Made by a program: the position numbers and the translations under genes
DNA from: an uncultured Lachnospiraceae bacterium
Lineage (GTDB): Bacteria > Bacillota > Clostridia > Lachnospirales > Lachnospiraceae
Direction of reading: 5' to 3'
Length of the DNA stretch: 24,152 nt
Assembly (NCBI GenBank): GCA_934437985.1
Contig: CAKSBI010000034.1
Coordinates: 1 to 24,152, forward strand
The notes under the pieces: model-generated
What the model saw: only the letters and a program-made list of their open reading frames with translations
What the model was told of the DNA's origin: nothing
Databases searched by the model: none
Shown here: piece after piece, positions 18,201-21,291 of the stretch
How the letters are laid out: the number at the start of each line of letters is the position of its first letter
Position numbering within the stretch: the stretch's first letter is position 1

Positions 18201-21161
18201 ACCAATTGAGGTAATGTTCGTAACCTTTTTACTGTTGTCAAGAACTATGTCATCTGTAAGTTCATAATAACCTGATGCATACTCTGATGCCCCTGAAGAA
18301 CCGGATGCTATAGTAATAGCAACCCACTTCAATTCATCTATACTGCTTATAAGATATGGAGATTCCTTAGTTCCATCACCTTCAGGCTTCTTTGAATCAG
18401 AAGCAGTAAGCTTTTCGTAAAATATTCCATTATCTGCAAGTTTAAATTCCTCACCCGGCTTTAATGTCGTATTACCACAGACCCATGCAGTAGAGGTATA
18501 TGACGGATCAACAGACAGTGCCGGTGCACTTACGGCAGTACCATAATTAGCGTATACCGCATCCACAAGCTTATCCATTGATACGAATTCTGCTCCATAT
18601 ACAACCGTATCTTCCTCTCGGTCGCTGCACTCTCTTGCAAGAAGAGGATATTCATCCTTATTATCCCCTGTAAGCTGCTGACAGAATACAGAGTCATCAT
18701 TATCGTAATCTGTTTTCACCCAGTGTACATTAAGCTTTCCTGCTACTATACCTGAAGCCATCTCAATTCCATCTGTATATGCATCCGATACATAGCAGTT
18801 CTTTATCTTAGCGCTGCCTGTATTACTGAATCCGTTAATCTTATCCTCTGCTTTATATGTGCTCTCATTAACTGAATTGTATACAGCGCATCCATTTTCC
18901 CTAAACTCATACACAAGCGGCGCATACATATGCTGGCCTCTGGCAATACAGCCTGTAATAACTGAACCGCCTGACATTGTTCCAGCCAGCGCACCACCTG
19001 AAGACTCTCCATCATCATTAATACATCCGGCTATGGTACTGTAATACAGATATCCTGCAATTCCACCGGTATAGCGCACGTTATTACTGATACCGTCATG
19101 TTTAACATTAACATTTGAAGTAACATCAGCTATAACAGAATTCTGTACATATGCAGCGACACTACCTACATATACATACTTGGTGTTTGAGTACGTTCCA
19201 GCTATGCTTCCATTTATAGTGAAGTTTCTGATATCAGCTTTACTAACAAAGCCAAACAATCCCCGATACATGTAACTACCACTGGCAGCATAGCTTATAT
19301 CATTAATGGTGATCGTGTAACCTTTACCATCAAAATGACCCATAAATGAATGTGAAGAATCAGTTCCGATAGGCATAAATGTACTATCAAGTTCGATATC
19401 AGCTCCAAGCTCATAATATGCACCGGCAAATTCCTTGCCGTCCGAACCATTGATTTTGTCCGCAATAGTAGCAAGCTGCTTCGCATTCATAATAATATAT
19501 GGCTTATCTTTCGTTCCCTCACCCTTAAAACTAACATCTTTATTATCATCAACGGCAATCTTATTTTCATCTACATAATACGCAGTCTTATCACCTGCAT
19601 TAAATGAGGTGACAGCATTACCAGCCTCATCAACCCAGTCTGATACTGTAACCATTCCCTTATAATCATAAGGTTCAATCGTTACTGTTTCTCCCAGGTT
19701 ACTGTAATACTCACGGATTGTAATACCCTTACCCTTCCAGACAAGCTCTGTCTTAACCACGCTATTAACATCGTTATCAAAGCAAGCAAGAACAGGAACT
19801 GCATCTGCTTTCCTGTCGTCTGTTCCCTTCAACAACTGATGCCATATTATATCTTCACTTCCGGATGCCTTCTGAAGCTTATATGCAACAACACCATCTG
19901 ACATATCCTTGACATAGCATCTGTTGCTTGCTGCATCCGCCTCGGATGACTCTATAGTGTATAAGCTCTTTGTAGTATAGCAGTCAGTTATATTCTCACT
20001 GCATTCAGTATAGTACCTGTTAAACCAGGCCTTAGCAAACCCGTCCTCACCGGTATACAGTACCCTTTTCATAACGGCATCTTCTTCTATACTGTAAGCT
20101 GCAGCCCCTGCATTAATACTGCCCCATTGTTCATTGGTTCCCATGTATATATAGCAGTCCTCAACTGTTCCCCGCTGTTCACAGGTTATTCCGCCATATG
20201 TACGCATATATACTTCTTTAACATTAGCTTCACATTCAGATACTGAATCACTCTGTGAATCCTGCTTTCCAAGTATACAGCCTCCCATTTCAGCCGCAAT
20301 ATATCCTGTCATCTTACACTCTGACACACTTGTTCCACCTGATGTTACACCTGCGATACCGCCTCCATAATTCTTGGCGTCAACATATCCGTTATATTTA
20401 CAACCTGTAATATCAGACTTGACAGCCATACCGGCTATACCACCTCTGTTTACTCCCTTACCGTAACTCTTAGAGCTGGTATTGCTATATAGTGATACAT
20501 CAGAAATACATCCTGTTACAGCAGCATTCTCAGCATAGGATACTACTGTACCAACATTATTGACATCATTCTTAAATATACCTTTACTAAGGTTAACATC
20601 ATGTATCTTACCACCGTTAACATAGCCAAACAGACCACAGCTGTTGTCTGAATTGCTATTGTTATACAGTCCGTATATAGTCTTACCATTACCATCAAAT
20701 TCACCCTTGAACTTACAGTCCACAGTTCCAATAGGTGTCCATGAATTAGGCGTTCCGGTAACCGTATATATATGACTCGTATCGTTATATGTCCAGCCAC
20801 TTACATCATTAAGATAGATATCATCAGCAAGCCTTGCCTTTGCAGCCGGATTGGTAACACCCGCATAGTCTGCAAACCACACAAGCTCTGCCCCATCTGT
20901 AATCTGATAGAATCCATCTTCTCCCTTTTTCGGTTTGGTCACAGATTCCCCATCCCATATAGATGGCTCATCTGATGATGGTGGTGGCGGTGCTTCCGTT
21001 TCTGCTGCACCTGCAGCACTTCCACCGGATTCATCTGCCTCAGCAGCATATACTACTGTGCCCCATGAATCAATAGGCATTGATGTCATAAACGTTGCTA
21101 TTGCAAGTATCATGACAAAAACACGCTTAATAATTGTTTTTGATAGTTTTACACGCTTCAT
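234..21161 (-). CDS. Giant secreted surface protein, 6,975 aa: 13 GLUG-type beta-helix modules, Ig-like domains, Ser/Pro/Thr stalk, FN3-like C-terminus
   Basis: One unbroken reading frame. The start is set by AAGGAG (21169-21174) 7 nt upstream of the ATG. Layout by residue: signal peptide 1-39; Pro/Ser-rich linker about 41-68; four super-repeats holding 13 beta-helix modules, 69-5756; Ig-like domains 5757-6626; ITFG-type domain 6627-6740; Ser/Pro/Thr stalk 6741-6852; lysine-rich FN3-like domain about 6884-6975. Each beta-helix module has a head (GTxxxPYxI, then DI.L, PIG and F.G.FDGNGH.I), one GLFGY-type turn, several GGIAG-type turns with NC pairs, and a tail (AY.L...W.Q.L.GD...PVL). GLUG repeats are known from IgA-protease-like and other surface proteins and are thought to form right-handed beta-helices. 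No catalytic motif, LPXTG, SLH or dockerin is visible. The protein is probably exported by Sec and displayed or released as an adhesin or matrix fibre; that function is inferred. It appears to be transcribed alone. Confidence 0.93.
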   Translation of the reverse strand: MKRVKLSKTIIKRVFVMILAIATFMTSMPIDSWGTVVYAAEADESGGSAAGAAETEAPPPPSSDEPSIWDGESVTKPKKGEDGFYQITDGAELVWFADYAGVTNPAAKARLADDIYLNDVSGWTYNDTSHIYTVTGTPNSWTPIGTVDCKFKGEFDGNGKTIYGLYNNSNSDNSCGLFGYVNGGKIHDVNLSKGIFKNDVNNVGTVVSYAENAAVTGCISDVSLYSNTSSKSYGKGVNRGGIAGMAVKSDITGCKYNGYVDAKNYGGGIAGVTSGGTSVSECKMTGYIAAEMGGCILGKQDSQSDSVSECEANVKEVYMRTYGGITCEQRGTVEDCYIYMGTNEQWGSINAGAAAYSIEEDAVMKRVLYTGEDGFAKAWFNRYYTECSENITDCYTTKSLYTIESSEADAASNRCYVKDMSDGVVAYKLQKASGSEDIIWHQLLKGTDDRKADAVPVLACFDNDVNSVVKTELVWKGKGITIREYYSNLGETVTIEPYDYKGMVTVSDWVDEAGNAVTSFNAGDKTAYYVDENKIAVDDNKDVSFKGEGTKDKPYIIMNAKQLATIADKINGSDGKEFAGAYYELGADIELDSTFMPIGTDSSHSFMGHFDGKGYTITINDISYAASGSYMYRGLFGFVSKADIRNFTINGSIAGTYSNTKYVYVGSVAAYVQNSVIADVTSNVNVKHDGISNNVRYTGGIAGYLYYSTIAGCINDDGESSGGALAGTMSGGSVITGCIARGQHMYAPLVYEFRENGCAVYNSVNESTYKAEDKINGFSNTGSAKIKNCYVSDAYTDGIEMASGIVAGKLNVHWVKTDYDNDDSVFCQQLTGDNKDEYPLLARECSDREEDTVVYGAEFVSMDKLVDAVYANYGTAVSAPALSVDPSYTSTAWVCGNTTLKPGEEFKLADNGIFYEKLTASDSKKPEGDGTKESPYLISSIDELKWVAITIASGSSGASEYASGYYELTDDIVLDNSKKVTNITSIGTRSIPFAGTFDGKGHKISNIYINEQVAADGDAGAAALFAYIADGSVIRNLEVDGDIYTNGMYASGLVSHSNAGKGTLIEKCRSSVNITCTAGEQIDCGFGGIVGRIDGSGDNYANRILGCCYEGKMSAEGDNVLKGIGGILGSSDSFNYASVKNCLSLAEYDSEDCGTGNYPIISSTSTSVNSNNYYTNNPDSSDMASRYGNKLSDADVASGMAAYNLNKGADTYTWGQKLSGDAKDTKPRIALSDDGNVVKKITVNGIDGSTDYYVNPGQKIDINLEVPDKVQGIRFSGWKAGDMIYDVNVGTISYSADDTTTDEAISLEYNIDLDKNENGAYELSSVADIKALAAVVNNKTYNKLANRQKYVLTKDIVFTAEDMKGYSVIGIDSGIRAEHITLDGQGYMISGLDITNIQGSYVGLFGYMYYCKISNLIISGKVGSRTKDENTTYVGILGGYADSTDINNCVVNGDIEVGKESHSISYYGPVLGWAYYGSVKNCTVTGNITVKSGSNAYAGGILGSYYRPTISDTASDVVIKVEEGASSKVGLIAGKKNGTITCKNIKVLKDDTINAGIVHIYDDSGSYAEDISCGELYKNGGRCYELNAMLGRNAYGQKLTGEDADTMPVLGRSDYPVYKITYVTGVNEFSVEYANKGSYTLRTDIDAGAGYQVDSWYDNKELTGKALGTKIDVTGDMTVYAKKLKTGSGWKNVIYKNGIVVDADGNTVTEDVPENLASGTEVSGLSGKQYNEGTAYTLVKRPSYMAGYTFEGWYSDAECTTAIDSISAETTGDVTVYAKWKVYSGWDGKSDREPAKADDGVYEIYYVDELNWFTKQVKSGNNAISARLMTDIDINPGAQWTKNADKKIYTVENAANRWTPIGTNTNHFKGEFDGNGHKITGLYVKIDSDYTGLFGYTENAVIKNITLDKGIIYPTGQKRKYAGAVAGYTDKTRIVNCISDVSVYSSTTVDSFEWQSSNFGGIAGYLKGSAVDNCKVNAYVDCDDNVGGIAGYITGKSSIVSSYADVHMWGDDYIGGIAGYITSDSESYIYKCKVTGYIRGYYAGGIAGRAESNLGVIDMCEADMDYIYGSDSTGAISSRIYGTVTNCYVSVKDAGSGKCCGLADLIDSRAVISNCLTTGEFKNAASASYINNAGGNNNIKNCYYTQENLKLPASNLPASNQLGRDSTIKCVPDMSDGNAAYELQKGAGTEELIWAQTLTGDNADSTPVLAYFHPEASEVLSIPVVDRDSGTEVAVIAGNIGHNVTLKEINKDNGMYVYDTFTDEEGNKITSVDINKGVTQKIYTTLADSSLIKKSEYDDNIAGDGTQESPYEISSAAQLRYIRYEMEYNKSYMSASYILNKDIDMGESDIANFEPIGTVKNSFTGTFDGKGHSISNLNIVNETEYTGLFGHVSGNVVIKDLTLHGKIDAGNVYVGSFVGFSNGTLRISGCHSDMDITTNGKNYVGGIAGAEYNYEIRIDNCSFTGSIDSKTESEMTYYGGILGFTSDRNAYINNCYSDFVSKKGKAGDSCYAIAGYKNNYINAANCYAADSNDWNIFNSSESVQERISTSDVSSGALAYKLMSDENSMWSQELGVDAGPVTVTDKADITPVYQAAFCIGDSVISTSYGNAGAQYEIQGYPEELQDVAAASGWVNADDSSDIVKPGDSKTLNGDVTYKLLYGNAEGYEACAGDGTEENPYKIANAENLYWAVRMSNAYKEYASASYILTSDIVLDKEISSWGNKDIPFAGRVNGYGYSISGINVTGGNALFGYVAAGSEIKNLNVGGQVKSDSRYLSGLVGYITGLYGDYNKVVIDNCVSDINIISTRTGEDRVYAGGLIGYSPDQYSRCMVTNSAYVGRMSSENISITDAGALIGCVEPVANFGYDYNDVENCYVDAEFGENVTGQAICGDTLKVKNVYSLGSYSDEEKNPVTILAKDSASTGELAYTLNKASGNDNWVQNIGVDKYPVYCADYDGDGTADVTDPKVNKLVYSFNGKNEDKVVYVNASAVLISEEEAEAMLPSGYLLKGLKTDMDSESTLGYGEDIAVEDDMTVYITGEKTGDKWHSITYYYEDEIADFLELTSYNEANVEKLPKVKKKNCMFTGWYKSSDRSGTPIYDTSGCTTDLILYAGFVKLATGAKSTLEVAGAGTKDDPYIITEANQLLTISELVESGADNGAGLNYADAVYKQDGDIYFNDISEWGRDDTYGTWTVDSSKVSYSSIKQIGRSKSKPFKGAYDGDGYTIYGLYHDNDAQAGIFGYVDGAVITNVNVGTGCVRSANNNSRNGYGLVVDNVYNNSVISNCTNEATIHYGRGYMGGIAGYVENSTVDNCTNRGNIYNNYSNTSEGVAGGIAGAIVNAKVNACTNTADIYACAAAGIVCKNGKSTGDLSVVSSCVNYGTAYKYDSMKAVDNYCAAFSHYNYGTIIDCVNVQDISNVLVSYQCCKMYNCYTQGNTKITNPLHYTSPTGTNYEEENIVYDKDMVSSDFSFTDYMKDIERVLPESGKGTYLLNKNRVVIDEEDKDVHYFQALTGDEVHNRPMLAREIEDEQLRKEVVKVAFFDGFSRADCNYCNKGESLTVPDYSESIMLTVTGWMNEADDTDIVNAGNVITPASDAEYTAMVSVNEDLTAPEGTGTKLDPYRISKADNLRWLAARLYTGGEDAAEYAAAYYEITADIDMSVEGAESNMLPIGTMDIPFTGEFKGNGHKISGMSINEVLLNDGDEGCAALFGYISGNAYIHDFEISGEVQTNGMYAAGIVSHITKDTTQDAKITRVMSDVDIHSTCTYALNGTLDVYFGGIAGIAECTDKQVVISYCGYKGKMSGNSSVNIGNVAGIIAQKIGNKTVQVICNLSMGSYEAVSSGQYITDYTGNISYTANAALLVGDVLSNKCYPKMYSAREIASGEVAHSFYNSGYTSNELVWGQNLNPLNGEVDTAPRLMYETYDDAAKEAIRVSEIRVDGPSNVVYSDYYVNKKQTITLELPENQDIEGIKRSGWSFDGTTYPADTETIEYTVSSTTDMICKEQFDLAFKKNGNGEYEISSADDLRVLADLKENDTYKSVPDNKAYALTCDIAYDRTKEDNHKPIGYDKGRLNKITFDGQNHKITGINLTTDKYVEAGLFGYITGSTVKNIAVEGKINDNSTKGNISAGMLAGYSDSTQYNNCIVIADIDVDHDTTGVNIGAALGNVFNLKGINNMYVTGNIDIKREYTSGYIGGIIGSANGYSSSNVTCTAVESTVVLTGNTVSRTGLIAGYSSIINPASGFRVLQDSVYNTGIKTYSYVYNGKSAEPEITGVSEYSDGRFAYSYNGKFGSKVLGQKLNGETYDERPDLINDANEIVRLELYNGRELLETRYMNKGEYTLPESYDAGVGYSYMGWSPDNSKDNLVTSVNMDSDKKIYLIKSRNETDNNWNNIKYINGKVVEVNDGVESDYDSADITVGDVVDGYENAQYYQGIDTKLSKPDYIKDYRFEGWFTDKACTEDSKIDSITADMSGELTVYAKWRYYPYWDGTTATEPECEDGVYLIYTADELAWVAASVNAVESTTVMSVKLMDDIKLNDTSQWVYVEKTSSYSIADDVAAKMNNWTPIGGYGNYKRRYGGEFDGNGHTIDGIYIDKKHFEQYEGLFGIVDGANIHDLNITHAYYCNYYEKKSFSYTGILAGAAYNKTIVERCNVEGTITCNASISNTNSTTYYNGGIAAYASAATIRECTFKGCVVGYDYSAGIVGSANSTTVDTCMADGILSVPSDKDAGGISGRAASITTIKNCENNMLGTGGGFGGFNGSSSNDCSFINCINNVPTYYGFSYAASGKYENCLWNYSDPGTGRSICRENRSSNVRFINSYCGMAGISVPDGVAKVNLGSGEAAYMLQQSVSSDDGLVFAQSLSGDKIDEVPRLVSFHNDAKQVYRISFKMDGSVIASLYANAGDTVELPEYTSDEMNIQGWKLSGDDDLYNSKFITMKQEDVSFELAYTTDEELLACEGNGMASSPYIISNAANLRWAAVMMDITENMSTAFFTLTADIRLDDRTSGERANFTGFGSPERPFNGTFNGNGHSIDNIQIYENFEDGAGTDNAAAFFEYVGSNVIIKDLSLDGSIVSNGMYASGLIAHIVPDVSGGKANVTGCISDVSLNGSYEGDTTGYYGGLVADRHADAAVNIEECAYRGKVTFAETSNLKFGGLIGILDGKEYTSNSINYSYCTAQYNSYVTGGSIVAEVADRQNVYGYKDVYYLNALESVKYGTALAIDKFTDGYLTYTYQNNDNTVTRWTQSIGTDDAPVLAYDGLNGSDKVHKISFVYGNDVSAADYYGNEDMTLEITAPNYPTAVTGAIRINGWIYNRNIYKNSENIDVLCQDKDISIGLDTEIEFERDYDGKYQITSIRDWNELAALVNNENTNVYTSGKDYILTEDINLNADTENNLAVIGNSEKCPLASNFYGAGHIISGINIKSAGSHIGPFGYVTSGNISGLTTEGTIVIQGNSSVYAGGIVGKKGMSSVATKITDCSSNVDIAFESAEDVGYRSAYIGGIAGRAYAITLEDCNYNGVIDQKNITVKKTTAYVGGMIGCMDMYGRDYTGEYYYYINNCMVQGALCSLNESLMNNYTGMIVGYITSWGSLSMEIKNDIVVQDEEYNNGIPHIKYNSSTGVKTDITSVSSSDITSGKYAYDRNMKLVAEEKAAVWSMTDNTHAVKEDYSGLNRYIVKDSSTPLKYAVTYLAEDDSDITDDIIANGGIAYIHAGNGNVLDAPALGRKWVYPDGTEYAITDVVASDITVKSAKLKLKAVDDTTIVVGQGMKYSIDVADYVANADRFGGIAGYELKDGSSVPEGLAFDDSTGKITGTLSGKAVDTDVSIIVTSVEGSKLELTLSFVVKQRRLGLHIVNMPQAGSESLVYGNSFMIALADADDQVMADSQDITYKIISGNEYAEIPSEHIGKINVTGVGKVVLEVTLNGDETYAPTSVTETFETVRADMPALNVLSNATADEDGNYTAVYGDTGIRIYEDTSEPVYGDGKLSFSVDSEYASINELTGIITFNKSGTIPVTVTKQESANYNKKSVTLTFVVGKAHQNKVTVLSSVTTKDEDGNYVLVYGQNTRLSIAGGSGDGEASYYVTDNAGNATDIASVDENGLVTINRIGTFKAYAVKGTDSCYNEEKSQNILTFTAIKVDETSAEMAVPSDITVKKGIYQTAEGEEFSVSVRGLKGTGAVTYTSSDKSIATVEATTGAIKVVGVGDFTITADVAESEFYNAKTVSARFHALLPSQAELVCTITYDGKEAEIADGTYILPHEVSTAALTVTGGSGEGAVSYEITSGDEKASLAEDGTITGLKTGEYEITVIKAGTSSYEEKIQKIKLRVKAQPQAPLTLSTDDSKVTVDDAGVWHVVYGSGTFTLKAEGGSGDGAVRYISDDKSIMTVDASTGVVTVLKAGTCTVYAYKEGVAGLYEPEYTDKITIEVEKLKQTGIVTLGMKKGEDGRYYAVLDSNITLNLNNVKDNAAVKYQSSDSDIIRIIDSSTGRMSCRGIGDCKVTIAIAETDRYEELILELDVSVLRANVMKPIVNRQPVPVVYELGGEAGPLKVLGTSPDGGTISYQWYLVSDDYTLVEIPGATSGSYIPDISEVGTKQYSCKITNTNNNVYSDTKTASVTTSYVSVRVKAPLADGEAGKIVVNETTIWDRLLNVITFGQYKLTEPGVEIISNIKESTIEYIVVTDGSTKVKTKEELAEITTWNAYTGEITLESDKSVVYAKITDKTDGYVYYLCTDGITIKTSATPSVSPSASPAVSPSASPAVSPSASPAVSPSASPAVSPSASPAVSPSTTPSATPSATPSATPSATPSATPSATPSATPSATPSATPSATPSATPSATPSATPSATPSATPSAEPTQNPGNTVQATDAPKTVSPSQDTDNKVTKPGVVKGIKIKGAKKKFTIKWKKGKNVSGYKIKLSLKKNLKGAKTIIVKGTNKTSTVVKKLKAKTYYVRICAYNEAGNGKWSKTKKVKVKK
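237..605 (-). other. Linker and lysine-rich FN3-like C-terminal domain, residues 6853-6975
   Basis: After a Gln/Asn/Ser-rich linker (EPTQNPGNTVQATDAPK), residues from about 6884 form an FN3-like domain: GIKIKG.KKKFTIKWKKGKNVSGYKI, then ...TYYVRICAYNEAGNGKWS. About a quarter to a third of the domain is lysine and it ends KVKVKK, with no LPXTG, hydrophobic segment or charged sorting tail. Similar C-terminal FN3 domains occur on secreted Clostridia proteins. Electrostatic binding to wall polymers is a plausible role but is inferred. Confidence 0.7.
606..941 (-). repeat. 24-bp minisatellite (14 units) encoding a Ser/Pro/Thr stalk, residues 6741-6852
   Basis: Fourteen head-to-tail 24-bp units, in frame (8 residues each). 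Units 606-797 are eight copies encoding (SATP)2; the copy at 774-797 is diverged and contains STTP. Units 798-917 are five copies of the SPAVSPSA type. Unit 918-941 is a hybrid (SATPSVSP). Within the first block most copies differ only by a T/C change at the first base, a synonymous CCA/CCG proline choice, so expansion looks recent. The product would be an extended, possibly O-glycosylated wall-spanning stalk; glycosylation is inferred. Confidence 0.92.
942..1283 (-). other. 'ITFG' domain of the giant protein, residues 6627-6740
   Basis: This segment contains WDRLLNVITFGQYKLTEPGVEI, then an EYIV...TKEELAEI.TWNAYTG.I core and an ending VVYAKITDKTDGYVYYLCTDGI. I recall similar segments (W...F..ITFG.F, later YAKITD..GN..Y..S.GI) in large Clostridia surface proteins, placed between Ig-like domains and a low-complexity stalk. 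I know no assigned function. The fold is probably all-beta, given the alternating hydrophobic pattern. Confidence 0.5.
1284..3893 (-). other. Ig-like domain string of the giant protein, residues 5757-6626
   Basis: It begins with a putative-Ig (He_PIG-like) domain, recognised by GIAGYELKDG...VPEGLAFDDSTGKITGTL. About seven BIG2-like domains follow, each near 90-100 residues, with the pattern 'GGSGDGAVRYISDDKS...VD..TG.VTVL.AGT.TVYA'. Several start with a spacer such as DEDGNYVLVYG. A final Ig-like domain contains SYQWYLVSDD and KQYSCKITNTNN. Such strings usually act as a spacer lifting an adhesive tip away from the cell wall. Individual domain borders were not resolved. Confidence 0.75.
3894..7700 (-). 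repeat. Super-repeat 4 (A11-C12-D13), residues 4488-5756
   Basis: A11 (from Trp4488, WDGTTATEPE, NWTPIGGYG, GLFGIV) keeps an A-type tail (PRLVSFHND, compare PVLACFDND in module 1). It is followed directly by C12 (about 4957-5338: NGNGHSIDN, AFFEYV, RINGW tail), so the whole B module is absent. D13 (about 5339-5756: DYDGKYQITS, GPFGYV) is the most diverged D copy. Its tail passes into the Ig-like region without an intervening Listeria-Bacteroides repeat. Confidence 0.7.
7701..11816 (-). repeat. Super-repeat 3 (A8 with a B-type tail, C9, D10, plus L3), residues 3116-4487
   Basis: Module 8 (3116 to about 3609) has an A-type entry (NDISEWGRDDTYGTW...IKQIGRS, FDGNGH-like YDGDGYTI). Its tail, LTGDEVHNRPMLARE followed by GWMNEADDTDIV, matches the B-type tails of modules 2 (LTGD...PLLARE) and 6 (GWVNADDSSDIV). 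The A tail and B beta-helix are thus absent. C9 (about 3610-4003: MLPIGTMDIPFTG, ALFGYI, DYYVNKKQ) and D10 (about 4004-4433: NGNGEYEISS, DGQNHKITG) are canonical. L3 (about 4434-4484, YRFEGWFTDKAC...TVYAKW) leads into super-repeat 4. Confidence 0.72.
11817..15806 (-). repeat. Super-repeat 2 (A5-B6-C7 with a D-type tail, plus L2), residues 1786-3115
   Basis: A5 (from Trp1786, WDGKSDREP, RWTPIGT) and B6 (from about 2297, FEPIGTVKNSF) follow the order of super-repeat 1. C7 (about 2667-3074) has a C-type head and beta-helix (IPFAGRVNGYG, ALFGYV, YVGRMSSEN). Its tail, MTVYITGEKTGDKWHSITY, matches the D-type tail MTVYAKKLKTGSGWKNVIY of module 4, not the DYYVN/SGW tail of C3. The D beta-helix is therefore missing and C7 is a C/D hybrid. 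L2 (CMFTGWYKSSDRSG...LILYAGF, about 3075-3115) is a diverged Listeria-Bacteroides repeat. Confidence 0.72.
14682..14711 (-). repeat. Perfect 15-bp tandem duplication inside module A5
   Basis: The 15-bp sequence ATTGCTTGCAGGTAA (plus strand) occurs twice back to back at 14682-14696 and 14697-14711. It keeps the frame and duplicates five residues, giving LPASNLPASN in the protein. This is typical of replication slippage and lies in a loop before the A-type tail. Confidence 0.9.
15807..20957 (-). repeat. Super-repeat 1 (modules A1-B2-C3-D4 plus L1), residues 69-1785
   Basis: This is the only complete copy of the super-repeat. Module boundaries are approximate: A1 69-543, opening WDGESVTKP with the SWTPIGT / FDGNGKT pair; B2 544-924, FMPIGTDSSHSF and a tail with LTGD...PLLARE; C3 925-1306, ALFAYI turn and tail DYYVNPGQ...SGW; D4 1307-1734, head NENGAYELSS and tail ending TVYAKKLKTGSGW. 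A Listeria-Bacteroides-type repeat (L1, about 1735-1782, YTFEGWYSDAEC...TVYAKW) joins it to super-repeat 2. These repeats are about 45-residue beta-grasp modules also found in internalins. The class letters are mine, from head and tail similarity. Confidence 0.75.
21042..21161 (-). other. Sec signal peptide of the giant surface protein
   Basis: Residues 1-40 have a basic n-region (MKRVKLSKTIIKR), a hydrophobic core (VFVMILAIATFM) and a polar c-region ending VVYAA. The -3/-1 rule favours cleavage after Ala39 (V-Y-A|A). The mature protein would begin with a Glu/Asp/Ser/Gly-rich stretch and a short PPPP linker before the first beta-helix at Trp69. Confidence 0.88.
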
Positions 21162-21168
21162 GCAATTA

Positions 21169-21174
21169 CTCCTT
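21169..21174 (-). promoter_or_regulatory. Ribosome binding site of the giant gene
   Basis: The minus strand reads AAGGAG with a 7-nt spacer to the ATG at 21159-21161. It supports this start, which is also followed at once by a good signal peptide. Confidence 0.8.
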
Positions 21175-21200
21175 ACCTGTAATATAGTAGTATTATTTGA

Positions 21201-21218
21201 AGTCCCTCTCCAGAGACC
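21201..21218 (-). promoter_or_regulatory. Leader hairpin upstream of the giant gene
   Basis: As minus-strand RNA, GGUCUCU pairs with AGGGACU (7 bp including two G-U) around a GGAG loop. A weaker 4-bp GGCA/UGCC stem (21219-21222 with 21231-21234) lies directly upstream. No riboswitch class I know matches the intervening bases. It could be an mRNA-stabilising 5' structure or a regulator site. Confidence 0.4.
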
Positions 21219-21233
21219 GGCACACTTTTATGC

Positions 21234-21248
21234 CATATTAATAATATG
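21234..21248. repeat. Inverted repeat over the candidate -10 of the giant gene
   Basis: Two 6-bp arms (catatt at 21234-21239, aatatg at 21243-21248) are separated by 3 bp. The position over the presumed -10 and start point would suit a repressor or activator site, but short AT-rich palindromes also arise by chance. Confidence 0.35.
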
Positions 21249-21269
21249 CTACCATTTTATAGTTAAGAA
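21241..21269 (-). promoter_or_regulatory. Candidate promoter of the giant gene
   Basis: On the minus strand TTCTTA (21264-21269) and TATTAT (21241-21246) are separated by 17 bp. The -10 matches 5 of 6 consensus bases and the -35 only 3 of 6. Transcription would start near 21234 and give a leader of about 70 nt. The -10 overlaps the inverted repeat CATATT-ATT-AATATG (21234-21248). An alternative -10, TATAAA, lies slightly upstream, so the choice is uncertain. Confidence 0.35.
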
Positions 21270-21273
21270 GTAC

Positions 21274-21291
21274 ACTACCCGAATGGGTAGT
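21274..21291 (-). terminator. Weak terminator-like hairpin after the helicase stop codon
   Basis: ACTACCC and GGGTAGT form a perfect 7-bp stem with a 4-nt loop, starting directly after the helicase TAA. On the minus strand it is followed by GTGTACTTCTTAAC, which is not a real T-tract. It may be a weak terminator, a 3'-end stabiliser or a pause site. Read-through into the giant gene is possible. Confidence 0.35.

Noticed and set aside
21162..21240. Possible riboswitch in the leader of the giant gene
   Set aside because: I compared it from memory with c-di-GMP-I and -II, glycine, purine, preQ1, THF, SAM, fluoride and guanidine classes and found no matching conserved core. It is kept only as an unclassified hairpin leader.
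21274..21291. Hairpin after the helicase as a strong intrinsic terminator
   Set aside because: The stem is perfect, but there is no T-tract on either strand, so it is listed only at low confidence.
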